Part shown: one piece after another, positions 1 through 10,317 of the stretch
Layout of the letters: the number at the start of each line of letters is the position of its first letter
How positions within the stretch are numbered: position 1 is the stretch's first letter
NCBI RefSeq assembly: GCF_041261445.1
Contig: NZ_JBGCCU010000008.1
Location: forward strand, 1-64,000
Source of the DNA: Catenulispora sp. EB89
Lineage (GTDB): Bacteria; Actinomycetota; Actinomycetes; Streptomycetales; Catenulisporaceae
Direction: 5' to 3'
DNA: 64,000 bases
The notes under the pieces: generated by a model
What the model was told of the DNA's origin: nothing
The model's database searches: none
The model's input: the letters and a program-made list of their open reading frames with translations, nothing else
Position numbers and translations under genes: made by a program

Positions 1-327
<327 letters not shown>

Positions 328-479
328 TCTTTTGAGTGGTCTGGCTCTGTATGCGGTGCGGTGCACCAATGATGGCTAGGCGAAGCCGTAAAAATCGCCT
401 GAAACCCCCAGACCAACCGCACCCACGCATCCCGCCGAGCCCCCATGAAAGTCAGCGCCGCCGTCTTCACAACTTTCAA

Positions 480-491
480 GAGAGCGCTCTC
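480..491. promoter_or_regulatory. LacI-family operator, distal copy
   Basis: Perfect 12-bp palindrome GAGAGCGCTCTC. The AGCGCT core matches the class of sites bound by actinobacterial LacI repressors such as CebR (known site TGGGAGCGCTCCCA). It sits about 400 bp ahead of the first permease gene, in a locus that encodes two LacI proteins. Function as an operator is inferred. Confidence 0.6.
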
Positions 492-682
492 ACGCTCTTC
501 CTCAAGAAACCTCACCGGTAACGGAATGCCCTGACACCCTCACCGCCCGCCATCCATCCCCTCCACCTGCGCGTTTCGCGTCGTCCCGCGCACGTCAGCC
601 CCCGCACACCGCGAGCCCCGAGCCTCCAAGGGCCCCGTTTCGGCAGTCGGTAACGTCCTGGTAACGGCTCCGGGAGCCTTGT

Positions 683-694
683 GAGAGCGCTCTC
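683..694. promoter_or_regulatory. LacI-family operator, proximal copy
   Basis: A second identical GAGAGCGCTCTC palindrome, 186 bp upstream of the chosen permease start. Two identical 12-bp palindromes 203 bp apart are unlikely by chance and could support looping or control of two promoters. Confidence 0.65.
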
Positions 695-880
695 TTTCGG
701 TTACGGTACCGGCAATCCGCAAGGCAACAGCCCCCCAAGAGCCCCATCCGTGACTCCCGTCCGGCCACCGTCCGCGCCGTCCCTGTGAGGGGGTCCAGCG
801 CGCGGTCCCCGAAATGTAGGCAGTCTCATGATTCGTATTCCGGCGACGCCGTCGCGACCGAGAAGAAGGGTGTGCGTGCT

Positions 881-1867
881 GTGAGAGCCATTCTGCGCAG
901 GCTCGCGTTCTACCTTCTCGCCGCCTGGTCGGCCGTGACGCTCAACTTCTTCCTGCCCCGAATGCTGCCCGGCAGTGCGCTGCAGGCGGTGCTCAGTGCC
1001 ATCCGCTCCGCGCCGATCACGCCGGACGAGCTGCATGCGCTCGAGGCCGAGTACGGCTCGGGCAACAAGAGCCTGCTGTCGCAGTACGCGACCTATATCA
1101 GCAACCTGTTCCATGGCGATCTGGGTACCTCGACCAGCAAGTCGGTGCCGGTGACCGACATCCTCGGCACGGATCTGCCGTGGACCATCGGGCTGGTCGG
1201 TGTCGCCACGGTCATCGCCTTCGTGCTCGGGACGTTCCTGGGCGTGATCGCCGGGTGGCGGCGGGGCGGTCTGCTCGACACGCTGCTGCCGGTCGCGACG
1301 TTCTTCCAGGCGATCCCGTACTACATCCTGGCGTTCCTGCTGCTGATGACCATGGGCTATCTGTGGAAGTGGTTCCCGCTCGGCGGGGGCTACGACATCA
1401 GCCGCGACTCGACGGTGACGCCCGGGTGGAACGGCGGCTTCATCGGCAGCGTGGTGGACCACGGGTTCCTGCCGGTCGCGACGATCGTGCTGGCCTCCAT
1501 AGCCGGCTGGATCCTCGGGATGCGCAACGTGATGATCACGACCATGGACGAGGATTACGTCCTGGTCGCCGCCGCCAAGGGGCTGCCCCGGTGGCGGGTG
1601 GTGTGGGTGGCGGCGCGCAACGCGATCCTGCCGTCCATCTCGTCGCTGGCGCTGTCCGTGAGCCTCATCGTGACCGGCTCGATCATCACCGAGATCGTCT
1701 TCAGCTACCCGGGTCTGGGCCTGGCGATGAACAACGCCACGCTCGACGCCGACTATCCGCTCATGCAGGGCATCCTGCTGTGCGTCACCTTCGCGGTGCT
1801 GGTCGTCAACTTCCTGGCCGACATCGTCTACGTGATCCTCGACCCGCGCGCCCGCCGGGAGGCCTGA
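881..1867 (+). CDS. Opp/Dpp-type ABC transporter permease 1 (DppB/OppB family)
   Basis: Inner-membrane permease of a peptide/oligosaccharide-type (Opp) ABC importer, 328 aa from the GTG at 881, close to the usual length of the family. An AGAAGAAGG ribosome site lies about 11 nt before this GTG; an in-frame GTG at 872 is too close to it. The protein starts with a membrane segment (LAFYLLAAWSAVTLNF), has the family's extracytoplasmic loop, further hydrophobic segments, and the EAA-like loop 'DYVLVAAAKGLPRWRVV' followed by 'RNAILPSI', which contacts the ATPase. It is the first gene of a run continuing with a second permease (3-nt gap), two ATPases, a lipoprotein and a beta-glucosidase, which suggests that the substrate is a beta-linked oligosaccharide rather than a peptide. 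The substrate is inferred from context only. Confidence 0.9.
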   Translation: MRAILRRLAFYLLAAWSAVTLNFFLPRMLPGSALQAVLSAIRSAPITPDELHALEAEYGSGNKSLLSQYATYISNLFHGDLGTSTSKSVPVTDILGTDLPWTIGLVGVATVIAFVLGTFLGVIAGWRRGGLLDTLLPVATFFQAIPYYILAFLLLMTMGYLWKWFPLGGGYDISRDSTVTPGWNGGFIGSVVDHGFLPVATIVLASIAGWILGMRNVMITTMDEDYVLVAAAKGLPRWRVVWVAARNAILPSISSLALSVSLIVTGSIITEIVFSYPGLGLAMNNATLDADYPLMQGILLCVTFAVLVVNFLADIVYVILDPRARREA

Positions 1868-1870
1868 ACC

Positions 1871-2925
1871 ATGTCCGTCGTGGGTGTCGCCACCGCAGAG
1901 CCCGTGGGGAACGCCGTCGCCGCCAGGCGGCGCAAGTCCCGCATCACCAAGTCGCCGAAGATCGTCGTCGGCGCCTCGATCCTGCTCTTCTTCGTCTTCA
2001 TCGCGATCTTCGGGCCGACCCTGGCCCCGCACTCGGCGAGCTGGCAGGCGAGCAACTCCAGCGCCTTCGCGCAGCCGCCGTCGGCGAAGTTCTGGCTCGG
2101 CACCGACCGGCAGCAGCACGACATCCTGTCGCAGGTGCTCTCCGGCGGCCGGTCGACGATGGTCATCGCGTTCGTCGCCGGCATCGTCGCCAGCATCCTG
2201 TCCATCCTGTTCGGGGTGACGGCCGGGTACATGGGCGGCCTCGTCGACGAGGTGCTGTCCATCATCGCCAACATCTTCCTGGCGCTGCCGGGCCTGCTGA
2301 TCCTCATGGTCGTGATGAAGCCGCTGCCCGCCGGGGACACCGACAACCCGTTCCTGATCGGGTCTGTCATCGCCCTGACAGCCTGGGCTTACGGCGCGCG
2401 CGTGCTGCGAGCGCAGACCCTCGCGCTGCGTGACCAGGACTACGTGGAATCCGCGCGGATCATCGGCGAGCGCCGGCCGCGGATCATCGTCTCGGAGATC
2501 CTGCCCAACCTGCTGCCGATCCTGGCCTCGTCGTTCATCTTCACCGTCATCTACGGCATCGGGATCTACGTGGTGCTGTCCATCCTCGGCATCATCAACC
2601 CGGCGCAGGCGTCCTGGGGCACGATGATCCAGAACGCCCAGGGCGCCAGCGCGATGATCTCGAACGACTGGTGGTGGTACGCGCCGCCGGCGCTGTGCGT
2701 GGCGCTGCTGGGCATCGGGCTGGCGCTGCTGAACTTCGGGATCGACGAGATCGTCAACCCGCGGGTCCGCTCCCGGCGCGGGAGCCGGCGCGGCGTGCGG
2801 TTCCAGCTGGGGCTGACGCCGGTGGTGCGGGCCGCGCGGCCGGATGCTTCAGCGAACCGTGATTCGTCGAACCGTGATTCGTCGAACCTTGATATGGCGG
2901 CGCCTGTTCTGGAAGGAGAGAGCTG

Positions 2926-2926
<1 letters not shown>
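1871..2926 (+). CDS. Opp/Dpp-type ABC transporter permease 2 (DppC/OppC family)
   Basis: Second membrane subunit of the importer, 351 aa. It shows the DppC layout: a cytoplasmic N-tail, first membrane segment near residues 35-55, the family motif 'HWLGTD'-like 'KFWLGTDRQQHDILS', and the permease core with the EAA-like loop 'DQDYVESARIIGERRPRII'. The last 60 residues are not typical: after an Arg-rich stretch the tail carries a short duplicated peptide (NRDSSNRDSSN), encoded by a 15-bp tandem repeat near 2850-2890. The stop overlaps the next ATG by one base, and the GGAAGGAG site for the next gene lies inside this reading frame, so translation is probably coupled. Confidence 0.9.
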
Positions 2927-4019
<1,093 letters not shown>

Positions 4020-4023
<4 letters not shown>

Positions 4024-5681
4024 CCGGCACCACCGAACCCGCCGAGCCGACCGAGAGCGCGGAAACCGCAGAGCCGGCCGAGTCCGCGGAGCCGACTGAG
4101 CTCGCCGATGTGAAGGAGTCCCCTGAGGCTGCGGAACCTGCTGAGGCCGCCGAGCTCGCCGAGCCGGTCGAGTCCGTGGAGCCGACTGAGCTCGCTGATG
4201 CGACGGAGCGCGCCGAGCACGCCGAACCTGCTGAGGCCGCCGAGCCCGCCGAGCCGACCGAGAGCGCGGAAACCGCAGAGCCGGCCGAGTCCGCGGCGCC
4301 GACTGAGCTCGCCGATGTGAAGGAGTCCCCTGAGGCTGTGGAACCTGCTGAGGGAGGCGAACTCGCCGAGCCGGCCGAGTCCGCCGAGCCGACTGAGCTC
4401 GCCGATGCGACGGAGCGCGCCGAGCACGCCGAACCTGCCGAGGCCGCCGAACTCGCCGAGTCGGTCGAGGCGACGGAATCGGTCGAGTCTGCGGTACCGG
4501 TCGAGGCGGCTGAATCTGCCGCGCCGGTGGACCCTGCCGACCGGTCGGCAGTCGTCCACGGCCCCCGCCGCCCCGGCGTCCCGAGGCTGGAGGCCCGCGG
4601 CCTCGTCAAGCACTTCCCGATGCACAGCGGCATCGGCCGCGGCATGGTCGTGCACGCCGTGGAGGACATCTCCCTGGTCCTGCCGGCCGGCACCGTCACC
4701 GCGGTGGTCGGCGAGAGCGGCAGCGGGAAGTCGACGCTGGCCCGGCTGCTGACCGGGCTGATCAAGCCCACGGCCGGCGAGGTCCTGTTGGACGGTGTGC
4801 CGGTCGGGACCGGTGCGAAGGCGCGGCGTACTTACACCAGCAGCGTCCACCTGGTGTTGCAGGACCCGTTCTCGTCCTTGAACTCCGTGCACACCGTGCG
4901 CTACCACCTGGAGCGTCCGCTCAAGCTGCACACCAAGCTGGGACGCTCCGCGCGCGCCGAACGGATGCGGCAGCTGCTTGAACGCGTCTCGCTCACTCCG
5001 GCTGAGGACTACCTCGACAAGTACCCGCACGAGCTGTCCGGAGGGCAGCGCCAGCGCGTCGCGATCGCCCGCGGGCTGGCCGTGGAGCCGCGGGTGCTGC
5101 TGGCCGACGAGCCGGTCTCGATGCTCGACGTGTCGATCCGGCTGGGGGTGCTCAACCTCCTGGACGACCTGCGGACCGGCGAGAACCTGGCCACCATGTA
5201 CGTCACCCACGACATCGCCTCGGCGCGCTACCTGGCCGACTGCATCGTGGTGATGTACGCCGGCCAGGTCGTGGAGTCCGGGCCCGCCACCCGGATCACC
5301 GACGAGCCCGCGCACCCCTACACCCAGCTCCTGCTGAGCGCCGCGCCCGACCCGGCGCGCGCCGAGACCCCGGTGCTGCGCGGCCGGGGAGCGCCGCCGA
5401 GCCTGGTGAACCCGCCGTCGGGCTGCCGGTTCCATCCGCGGTGTCCGTTCGCGATGAAGGTCTGCGCGGAGCAGTCTCCCGTCGCCCAGCCGGTGGCCGA
5501 GGACCACGTCTCGGCGTGCTGGCTGCACGTCTCAGGGCTCAGCGACGACCAGCGCGAGCCGCTGGCCACGGCCACGGCCACGGCGGCCAGCAACGGAAGC
5601 AACGGAAGCAGCCCAAGCAACGCAAGCACCACAAGCACTGTGAACGGCGCAACCAGCGCAACCAGTAAGGAGAACGCATGA
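4020..5681 (+). CDS. Opp/Dpp-type ABC transporter ATP-binding protein (DppF family) with long acidic repeat N-terminus
   Basis: Second ATPase of the importer, 553 aa, roughly 200 longer than usual. Residues 1 to about 185 are a Glu/Ala/Pro/Ser/Thr-rich acidic tract made largely of two copies of a 207-bp direct repeat (4041-4247 and 4248-4454, 69 residues each). The ATPase proper follows: Walker A GESGSGKST, Q-loop 'LVLQDPFSSLN', LSGGQRQR, Walker B 'VLLADEPVSMLD', switch 'YVTHDIA', then the C-terminal domain with 'GCRFHPRCPFAMKVC'. The tail is again low complexity (Asn/Ser/Thr/Gly). The ATG overlaps the previous stop (ATGA), and no internal start with a good ribosome site was seen ahead of the ATPase domain, so the acidic extension is probably translated. 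Confidence 0.9.
4041..4454 (+). repeat. two-copy 207-bp direct repeat inside the ATPase gene
   Basis: The stretch starting GCCGAGCCGACCGAGAGCGC at 4041 recurs at 4248, and later landmarks (GCCGAGCACGCCGAACCTG at 4211 and 4418) keep the same 207-bp offset. The unit is itself built from shorter Glu-Pro-Ala type repeats. Since 207 is divisible by three, the duplication keeps frame. Confidence 0.85.
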
Positions 5682-5885
5682 AAGACCACAGCCGCGAAGG
5701 GAGCCCGGGCGGGAACGCCGCCCGCCCCCCGCCGGGGGACGGGCGGCCAGGCTTCGCCCGAGGGGCAACTCGCGCGAAGGGAAGTCAGATCCGTTCCACA
5801 TCCCGTACAGCCATAGTCATCGCCCATGTCCGCTCAGGACAGGCCGGCCCAGAAGCCGGTCCGGATCTTTAGGGAAGTGTACGCA
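5682..5885 (+). other. intercistronic GC-rich spacer with hairpin potential
   Basis: About 200 bases between the second ATPase and the binding protein. A C/G-rich inverted repeat around 5708-5743 (GGGCGG.. with CCGCCC) could fold in the mRNA. An open frame from 5678 has no ribosome site of its own and unconvincing composition, so it is not called a gene. Such structured spacers ahead of a binding-protein gene often adjust relative expression within an operon; that role is inferred here. Confidence 0.35.
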
Positions 5886-7601
5886 ATGCGTCGTACAGCT
5901 ATCAAAGGGCTAGCCCTGGTCGCGGCCGTCAGTCTCAGTGCGGCGGCGTGCAGCAGCAGCAAGCCCAAGTCGTCGTCGACCAACAGCAGCACCGGCTCGG
6001 GCAAGGTCCGCACGCTGGTGGTCGAGGACAAGCCGGTCGCGTCGTTCACCAACGACTTCAACCCGTTCGACGGCAACTCCTTCGTCGGCCAGGAGAACGC
6101 GATCTCGCTGTTCTACGAGCCGCTGTACCAGTTCAACACCCTGAACTCCGCGCAGGCCCCGATCCCGTGGCTGGCGTCGAACTACACCTGGTCCAACGGC
6201 AACAAGACGCTCTCCTTCACGCTGAAGTCCGGCGTCAAGTGGAGCGACGGCCAGCCGTTCACCTCCGACGACGTGGCCTTCACCTTCACGCTGCTGAAGA
6301 ACTTCAAGGCGGCCAACACCAACGGCACGCCGGTCCCGGACAGCGTCACCACCCCGGACCCGCAGACGGTGGTCCTGAACTACTCCACCCCGCAGGCCGC
6401 CAACTTCCAGGCCATCGCCAACCAGGTCATCGTCTCCAAGCACAAGTGGTCCGGGATCACCAACCCGGACAAGGCCGTGGTCACCGGCGCCGACACGGTC
6501 GGGACCGGGCCGTTCGTGCTGGACAACTTCACCCCGCAGAACATCACGCTCAAGGCGAACACGACGTTCCGCGACGGTGCGCCGGCGGTGAAGAAGATCT
6601 CCTTCCCGGCCTACGCCGACAACAACGCCGCGACGCTCGCGCTGGCCAACGGCGACATCGACCTCACCGGCAACGACATCAACGACGTGCTGAACACGTT
6701 CGTGGCCAAGAGCAAGGACAACCAGCTCTTCCAGAGCACGGCCCCGTACTTCCCGGCGTCGAACACGGTGTCCCTGCTGCTGAACGAGAAGAGCCCCAGC
6801 GCCCCGGCCCTGGCCGACGTCGCGGTGCGCAAGGCGATCAGCGCGGCGCTGGACCGCACCTCGATGGCGACCCAGTGCGAGACGAACTACGAGCTGCCGG
6901 CCTCCTCCTCGGGCGGCCTGACCCTGCCGATCGACCAGAAGTCGCTGGCCCCGGCGCAGACGAACGACCTCAAGCCGGGCCCGGACCCGGACTCCGTCAC
7001 CTCGCTGCTGAGCGCCGCCGGCTACACCAAGAACGGCGCCGGCAAGTGGACCAAGAACGGGGCGACGATCAAGTTCACGATCATCGACCCGAACTCCTTC
7101 ACCGACTACTGGTGCGACGCCGAGGCCATGGTCAAGCAGCTCAACAGCGTGGGCTTCGACGTCAAGGACAACGGCGCCTTCGACTACAACAGCTGGAACA
7201 CCGCGATCACGACCGGGAACTACGACGCGGCGCTGCACTGGGGCCAGGGGACCACGCCGTTCCAGCGGCTGCAGTTCATCCTGGACTCCAGCCTCTCCGC
7301 GCCCGCCGGGCAGACCGCGGCCGGTGACTTCGGGCAGTACAAGAGCCCGACCGCCGACGCCGCGATCGCCGCCTTCGAGGGCGCGACCACCGACGCCGAC
7401 CAGGCCACGGCCCTGAACACGCTGCAGGGCGTGTTCTCCTCGGACGTGCCGGCCGTCCCGGTGCTCTACGGCGCCGCCTGGTACGAGTTCAGCACGGCGA
7501 ACTTCACCGGCTGGCCGACCAGCGCCAACCCGTTCGTGAACCCGTCGCCCCGGAGCCAGGACTACGAGTACCTGATCCTGAAGCTCACGCCGAAGCCCTG
7601 A
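5886..7601 (+). CDS. extracellular solute-binding lipoprotein, family 5 (Opp/Dpp type)
   Basis: Substrate-binding component of the importer, 571 aa from the ATG at 5886, preceded by a GGGAAG site. The N-terminus is a lipoprotein signal: basic MRRTAIKG, a hydrophobic core, then SLSAAAC with the lipidated Cys near residue 21, followed by a Ser/Lys linker. The mature protein has SBP family 5 features: 'NDFNPFDG', 'FYEPLYQFN', 'LKSGVKWSDGQPFTSDDVAFTF' cut short by TLLK, 'DTVGTGPFVLDNF', and 'VRKAISAALDR'. Family 5 is best known for peptides and nickel but includes proven cello-oligosaccharide binders. The beta-glucosidase next door supports a beta-glucoside ligand. Confidence 0.92.
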   Translation: MRRTAIKGLALVAAVSLSAAACSSSKPKSSSTNSSTGSGKVRTLVVEDKPVASFTNDFNPFDGNSFVGQENAISLFYEPLYQFNTLNSAQAPIPWLASNYTWSNGNKTLSFTLKSGVKWSDGQPFTSDDVAFTFTLLKNFKAANTNGTPVPDSVTTPDPQTVVLNYSTPQAANFQAIANQVIVSKHKWSGITNPDKAVVTGADTVGTGPFVLDNFTPQNITLKANTTFRDGAPAVKKISFPAYADNNAATLALANGDIDLTGNDINDVLNTFVAKSKDNQLFQSTAPYFPASNTVSLLLNEKSPSAPALADVAVRKAISAALDRTSMATQCETNYELPASSSGGLTLPIDQKSLAPAQTNDLKPGPDPDSVTSLLSAAGYTKNGAGKWTKNGATIKFTIIDPNSFTDYWCDAEAMVKQLNSVGFDVKDNGAFDYNSWNTAITTGNYDAALHWGQGTTPFQRLQFILDSSLSAPAGQTAAGDFGQYKSPTADAAIAAFEGATTDADQATALNTLQGVFSSDVPAVPVLYGAAWYEFSTANFTGWPTSANPFVNPSPRSQDYEYLILKLTPKP

Positions 7602-7620
7602 TCCGACCGGCGGGGCCGGT

Positions 7621-7673
7621 GAGCGTCCCGGTCGGTCCGGCCGCCCTCTGGGGGCCGGGCCGCCGGGACGCTC
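7621..7673 (+). terminator. strong stem-loop after the binding-protein gene
   Basis: GAGCGTCCCGG at 7621-7631 pairs perfectly with CCGGGACGCTC at 7663-7673, with further GC pairing inside. It lies 20 nt after the binding-protein stop. No T-tract follows, so it may be a partial terminator or an mRNA 3' stabiliser that raises binding-protein transcript relative to the downstream beta-glucosidase. Confidence 0.6.
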
Positions 7674-7742
7674 GCTGAGAAGGACATCACCACCGCGGCC
7701 CGGCAGGGCGGCTGAAGGTTATCGCAAGGAGTTGTCTTAAGA

Positions 7743-9209
7743 ATGAGTACAGGTACGCGGGCCGCGGCCGGTGACACAGTGTCGGCGAGCGGCCGGAAGG
7801 CCCGCACCAGGGCCTTCCCGACCGACTTCCTGTGGGGCGCCGCCACCGCCGCCTATCAGGTCGAGGGCGCGGCCTTCGACGGCGGGCGCACCGCCTCGAT
7901 CTGGGACACGTTCAGCCGGGTCCCCGGCAAGGTCGTCAACGGCGACACCGGCGACATCGCCGCCGACCACTACCACCGGTTCCGCGACGACGTCGCGCTG
8001 ATGGCGGGCCTGGGCCTGGGCGCCTACCGCTTCTCCCTGTCGTGGAGCCGGGTCCAGCCCGGGGGGCAGGGGGCGCCGAACTCCGCCGGGCTGGACTTCT
8101 ACTCCCGGCTGGTGGACGAGCTGCTGGCCAAGGGCGTCAAGCCGGTGGTGACGCTCTACCACTGGGACCTCCCGCAGGAGCTGGAGGACGCCGGCGGGTG
8201 GGGCAGCCGCGCCACCAGCGAGCGGTTCGGCGAGTACGCGGCGATCGCGGCCGAACGGCTCGGGGACCGGGTCGACCTGTGGACCACGCTGAACGAGCCC
8301 TGGTGCTCGGCGTTCCTCGGCTACGCCTCGGGGGTGCACGCCCCCGGGCGGCACGAGCCGGAGGTCGCCCTGCGCGCCGCGCACCACCTCAACCTGGCCC
8401 ACGGACTCGGCACCCAGGCCCTGCGCGCGGCGTTGCCGGCCGGCTCGCGCGTGGCGCTGACCGTCAACCCGGCCGAGGTCCGGCCGCTGAGCCAGGCGCC
8501 GGAGGATCTGGACGCCGCGCGGCGGGTGGACGCGCTGCAGAACCGGATCTTCCTCGACCCGGTGCTGCGCGGCTCCTACCCGCAGGACCTGATCCAGGAC
8601 ACCGCGCACGTCACCGACTGGGCCTTCGTCCAGGACGGCGACCTGGCGGCCGTGAGCGCCCCGATCGACCTGCTCGGGGTCAACTACTACAACCCGGTGG
8701 TGGTCGGGGCGGCGCCGCGGGACGGCGCCGAGCCCGAGCGCGGCGTGGACGGCCACGGCGCCAGCGACTACTCGCCGTGGGTCGGCAGCGAGGCGCTGCG
8801 CTTCGTCCGGATGCCCGGCGAGCCGACCGCGATGGGCTGGCCCATCGACGCCTCCGGCCTGCACGACCTGCTGCTGCGCATCCACCGCGACTACGGCCCG
8901 ATCCCGATCGCGATCACCGAGAACGGCGCCGCGTTCCACGACTACGTCGGCCCCGACGGCGAGGCGCGCGACCCCCAGCGGGTGGAGTACCTGCGCGGCC
9001 ATCTGGTCGCGGTCCACGACGCGATCGAGGCCGGAGTGGACGTCCGCGGCTACTTCTGCTGGTCCCTGTTGGACAATTTCGAATGGGCTTACGGCTACTC
9101 CCGGCGCTTCGGGGTGGTCCACGTCGACTTCGCGACCCAGCGGCGTACGGTGAAGGCCAGCGGGAACTGGTACTCAGGCGTCATCGCGGCCAACGCGGTC
9201 CAGGGTTGA
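7743..9209 (+). CDS. beta-glucosidase, glycoside hydrolase family 1
   Basis: Cytoplasmic GH1 enzyme, 488 aa, no signal peptide. It hydrolyses the non-reducing-end glucose of cellobiose and related beta-glucosides, with retention of configuration. The N-terminal family signature '[15 protein letters not shown]' is present, the acid/base is Glu185 in TLNEPW, and the nucleophile is Glu393 in ITENG; '[13 protein letters not shown]' near the C-terminus is the usual aglycone-site motif. An AAGGAG sits 11 nt before the ATG. It follows the binding-protein gene by 141 nt and precedes two LacI genes, so imported oligosaccharides are presumably split inside the cell and act as, or generate, the inducer. 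Confidence 0.94.
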   Translation: MSTGTRAAAGDTVSASGRKARTRAFPTDFLWGAATAAYQVEGAAFDGGRTASIWDTFSRVPGKVVNGDTGDIAADHYHRFRDDVALMAGLGLGAYRFSLSWSRVQPGGQGAPNSAGLDFYSRLVDELLAKGVKPVVTLYHWDLPQELEDAGGWGSRATSERFGEYAAIAAERLGDRVDLWTTLNEPWCSAFLGYASGVHAPGRHEPEVALRAAHHLNLAHGLGTQALRAALPAGSRVALTVNPAEVRPLSQAPEDLDAARRVDALQNRIFLDPVLRGSYPQDLIQDTAHVTDWAFVQDGDLAAVSAPIDLLGVNYYNPVVVGAAPRDGAEPERGVDGHGASDYSPWVGSEALRFVRMPGEPTAMGWPIDASGLHDLLLRIHRDYGPIPIAITENGAAFHDYVGPDGEARDPQRVEYLRGHLVAVHDAIEAGVDVRGYFCWSLLDNFEWAYGYSRRFGVVHVDFATQRRTVKASGNWYSGVIAANAVQG

Positions 9210-9264
9210 CGCCCGGTGGTGCCGGTGTCCGCCGGCATGACTTGCAAGGAGCACAGGCGAGAAC

Positions 9265-10317
9265 ATGACAGGCAAGGACGGGGGAATCCCGGAGACGATG
9301 GTGCCGCGCACGCCGGACACGGCGGCACCGACCCTGGAGACGGTGGCCGCCGAGGCCGGCGTCTCCAGGGCCACCGTCTCCCGCGTCGTCAACGGCTCGC
9401 CGAAGGTCTCGCAGGAGGTGCGCGAGGTCGTCGAGGCGGCGGTGGCCCGGCTGGGCTACGTGCCCAACCGGGCCGCGCGCTCGCTGGTGACCCGGCGGAC
9501 CGGCTCGGTGGCGCTGGTGGTCAGCGAGGCGGAGATGAAGGTCTTCACCGATCCGCTGCTGGCGGCCATGGTGCGGTCCCTGGGGGTGGCGCTGTCCTCG
9601 CACGACGTGCAGCTGGTCCTGATGATGGTCCGGGCCGACCACGAGCGGCAGCGGCTGACCGGCTACCTGCTCGGCGGGCACGTCGACGGGGTGTTCCTGA
9701 TGTCGCTGCACGAGGGAGACCCGCTGCCGCAGATTCTGTCCGACTCGGGCATCCCGGTGGTGCAGATGGCGCGGCCGCTCGGCGACGTCAAGCTGCCCTA
9801 CGTGGACGTCGACAACGTGCACGGCGCCCGGCTGGCGGTCCGGCACCTGGTGGCCATCGGCCGGCAGCGGATCGCCACCATCGCCGGACCGCACGACATG
9901 GTGGCCGGCGTCGACCGCCTCGACGGCTTCCGCCAGGAGCTGCTCGCGGCCCGGATGGCCGACCACCGGGTCGCCTTCGGCGACTTCAGCCAGTCCTCCG
10001 GCGAGCAGGCGATGCTCGCGCTGCTGGCCGACCACCCCGACCTGGACGCGGTGTTCTGCGCCAGCGACCTGATGGCCGCCGGCGCGCTGCGGGCCCTGCG
10101 CCGCCACGAGCGCCGGGTCCCGGAGGACGTCGCCGTCGTCGGGTACGACGACCTGGACGTCGCCATGCTCACCGAGCCGCCGCTGTCCACCGTCAGCCAG
10201 CCCGTCGAGGCGATGGCCGTGACGATGGTGGACATGCTGCTGTCCCGGGTCGCGGGGCGTCCCAAGCCGAGCCCGGCGATCCTGCCGACCCGCCTGGTAC
10301 TGCGCGCCTCGGGATGA
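9265..10317 (+). CDS. LacI-family transcriptional regulator 1
   Basis: 350 aa. The N-terminal HTH spans about residues 20-70: 'TLETVAAEAGVSRATVSRVV' then 'NGSPKVS' and the hinge 'YVPNRAARSL'. The periplasmic-binding-protein-like sugar domain follows, with typical motifs 'HVDGVFLMS', 'YVDVDNVHGA', 'IATIAGPHDM', 'DAVFCASDLMAAGAL' and a C-terminal 'STVSQPVEAM'. It is the most likely ligand of the GAGAGCGCTCTC palindromes ahead of the transporter genes, acting as a repressor relieved by the imported sugar, as CebR does for cellobiose; both points are inference. It ends in a 4-nt overlap with a second LacI gene. Confidence 0.92.
   Translation: MTGKDGGIPETMVPRTPDTAAPTLETVAAEAGVSRATVSRVVNGSPKVSQEVREVVEAAVARLGYVPNRAARSLVTRRTGSVALVVSEAEMKVFTDPLLAAMVRSLGVALSSHDVQLVLMMVRADHERQRLTGYLLGGHVDGVFLMSLHEGDPLPQILSDSGIPVVQMARPLGDVKLPYVDVDNVHGARLAVRHLVAIGRQRIATIAGPHDMVAGVDRLDGFRQELLAARMADHRVAFGDFSQSSGEQAMLALLADHPDLDAVFCASDLMAAGALRALRRHERRVPEDVAVVGYDDLDVAMLTEPPLSTVSQPVEAMAVTMVDMLLSRVAGRPKPSPAILPTRLVLRASG

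Larger units (their letters stand above)
328..880. promoter_or_regulatory. leader region of the sugar-uptake operon
   Basis: No gene is supported in these 550 bases. The stretch holds two copies of a 12-bp perfect palindrome (480-491 and 683-694, listed separately) about 200 bp apart and lies directly upstream of the transporter operon, so it most likely contains its promoter(s). A short hairpin (GGCTC/GAGCC-like) sits just before the second palindrome. No convincing -35/-10 pair could be picked by eye. Confidence 0.5.

Noticed and set aside
5678-5872. 64-codon frame starting at the end of the second ATPase gene
   Set aside because: No separate ribosome site, Gly/Pro/Arg-rich composition, and overlap with a probable RNA hairpin.
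7737-9122. 461-codon minus-strand frame opposite the beta-glucosidase
   Set aside because: Its composition (Arg/Val/Gly/Gln-rich, no domains) is that of a shadow of the strongly supported GH1 gene.
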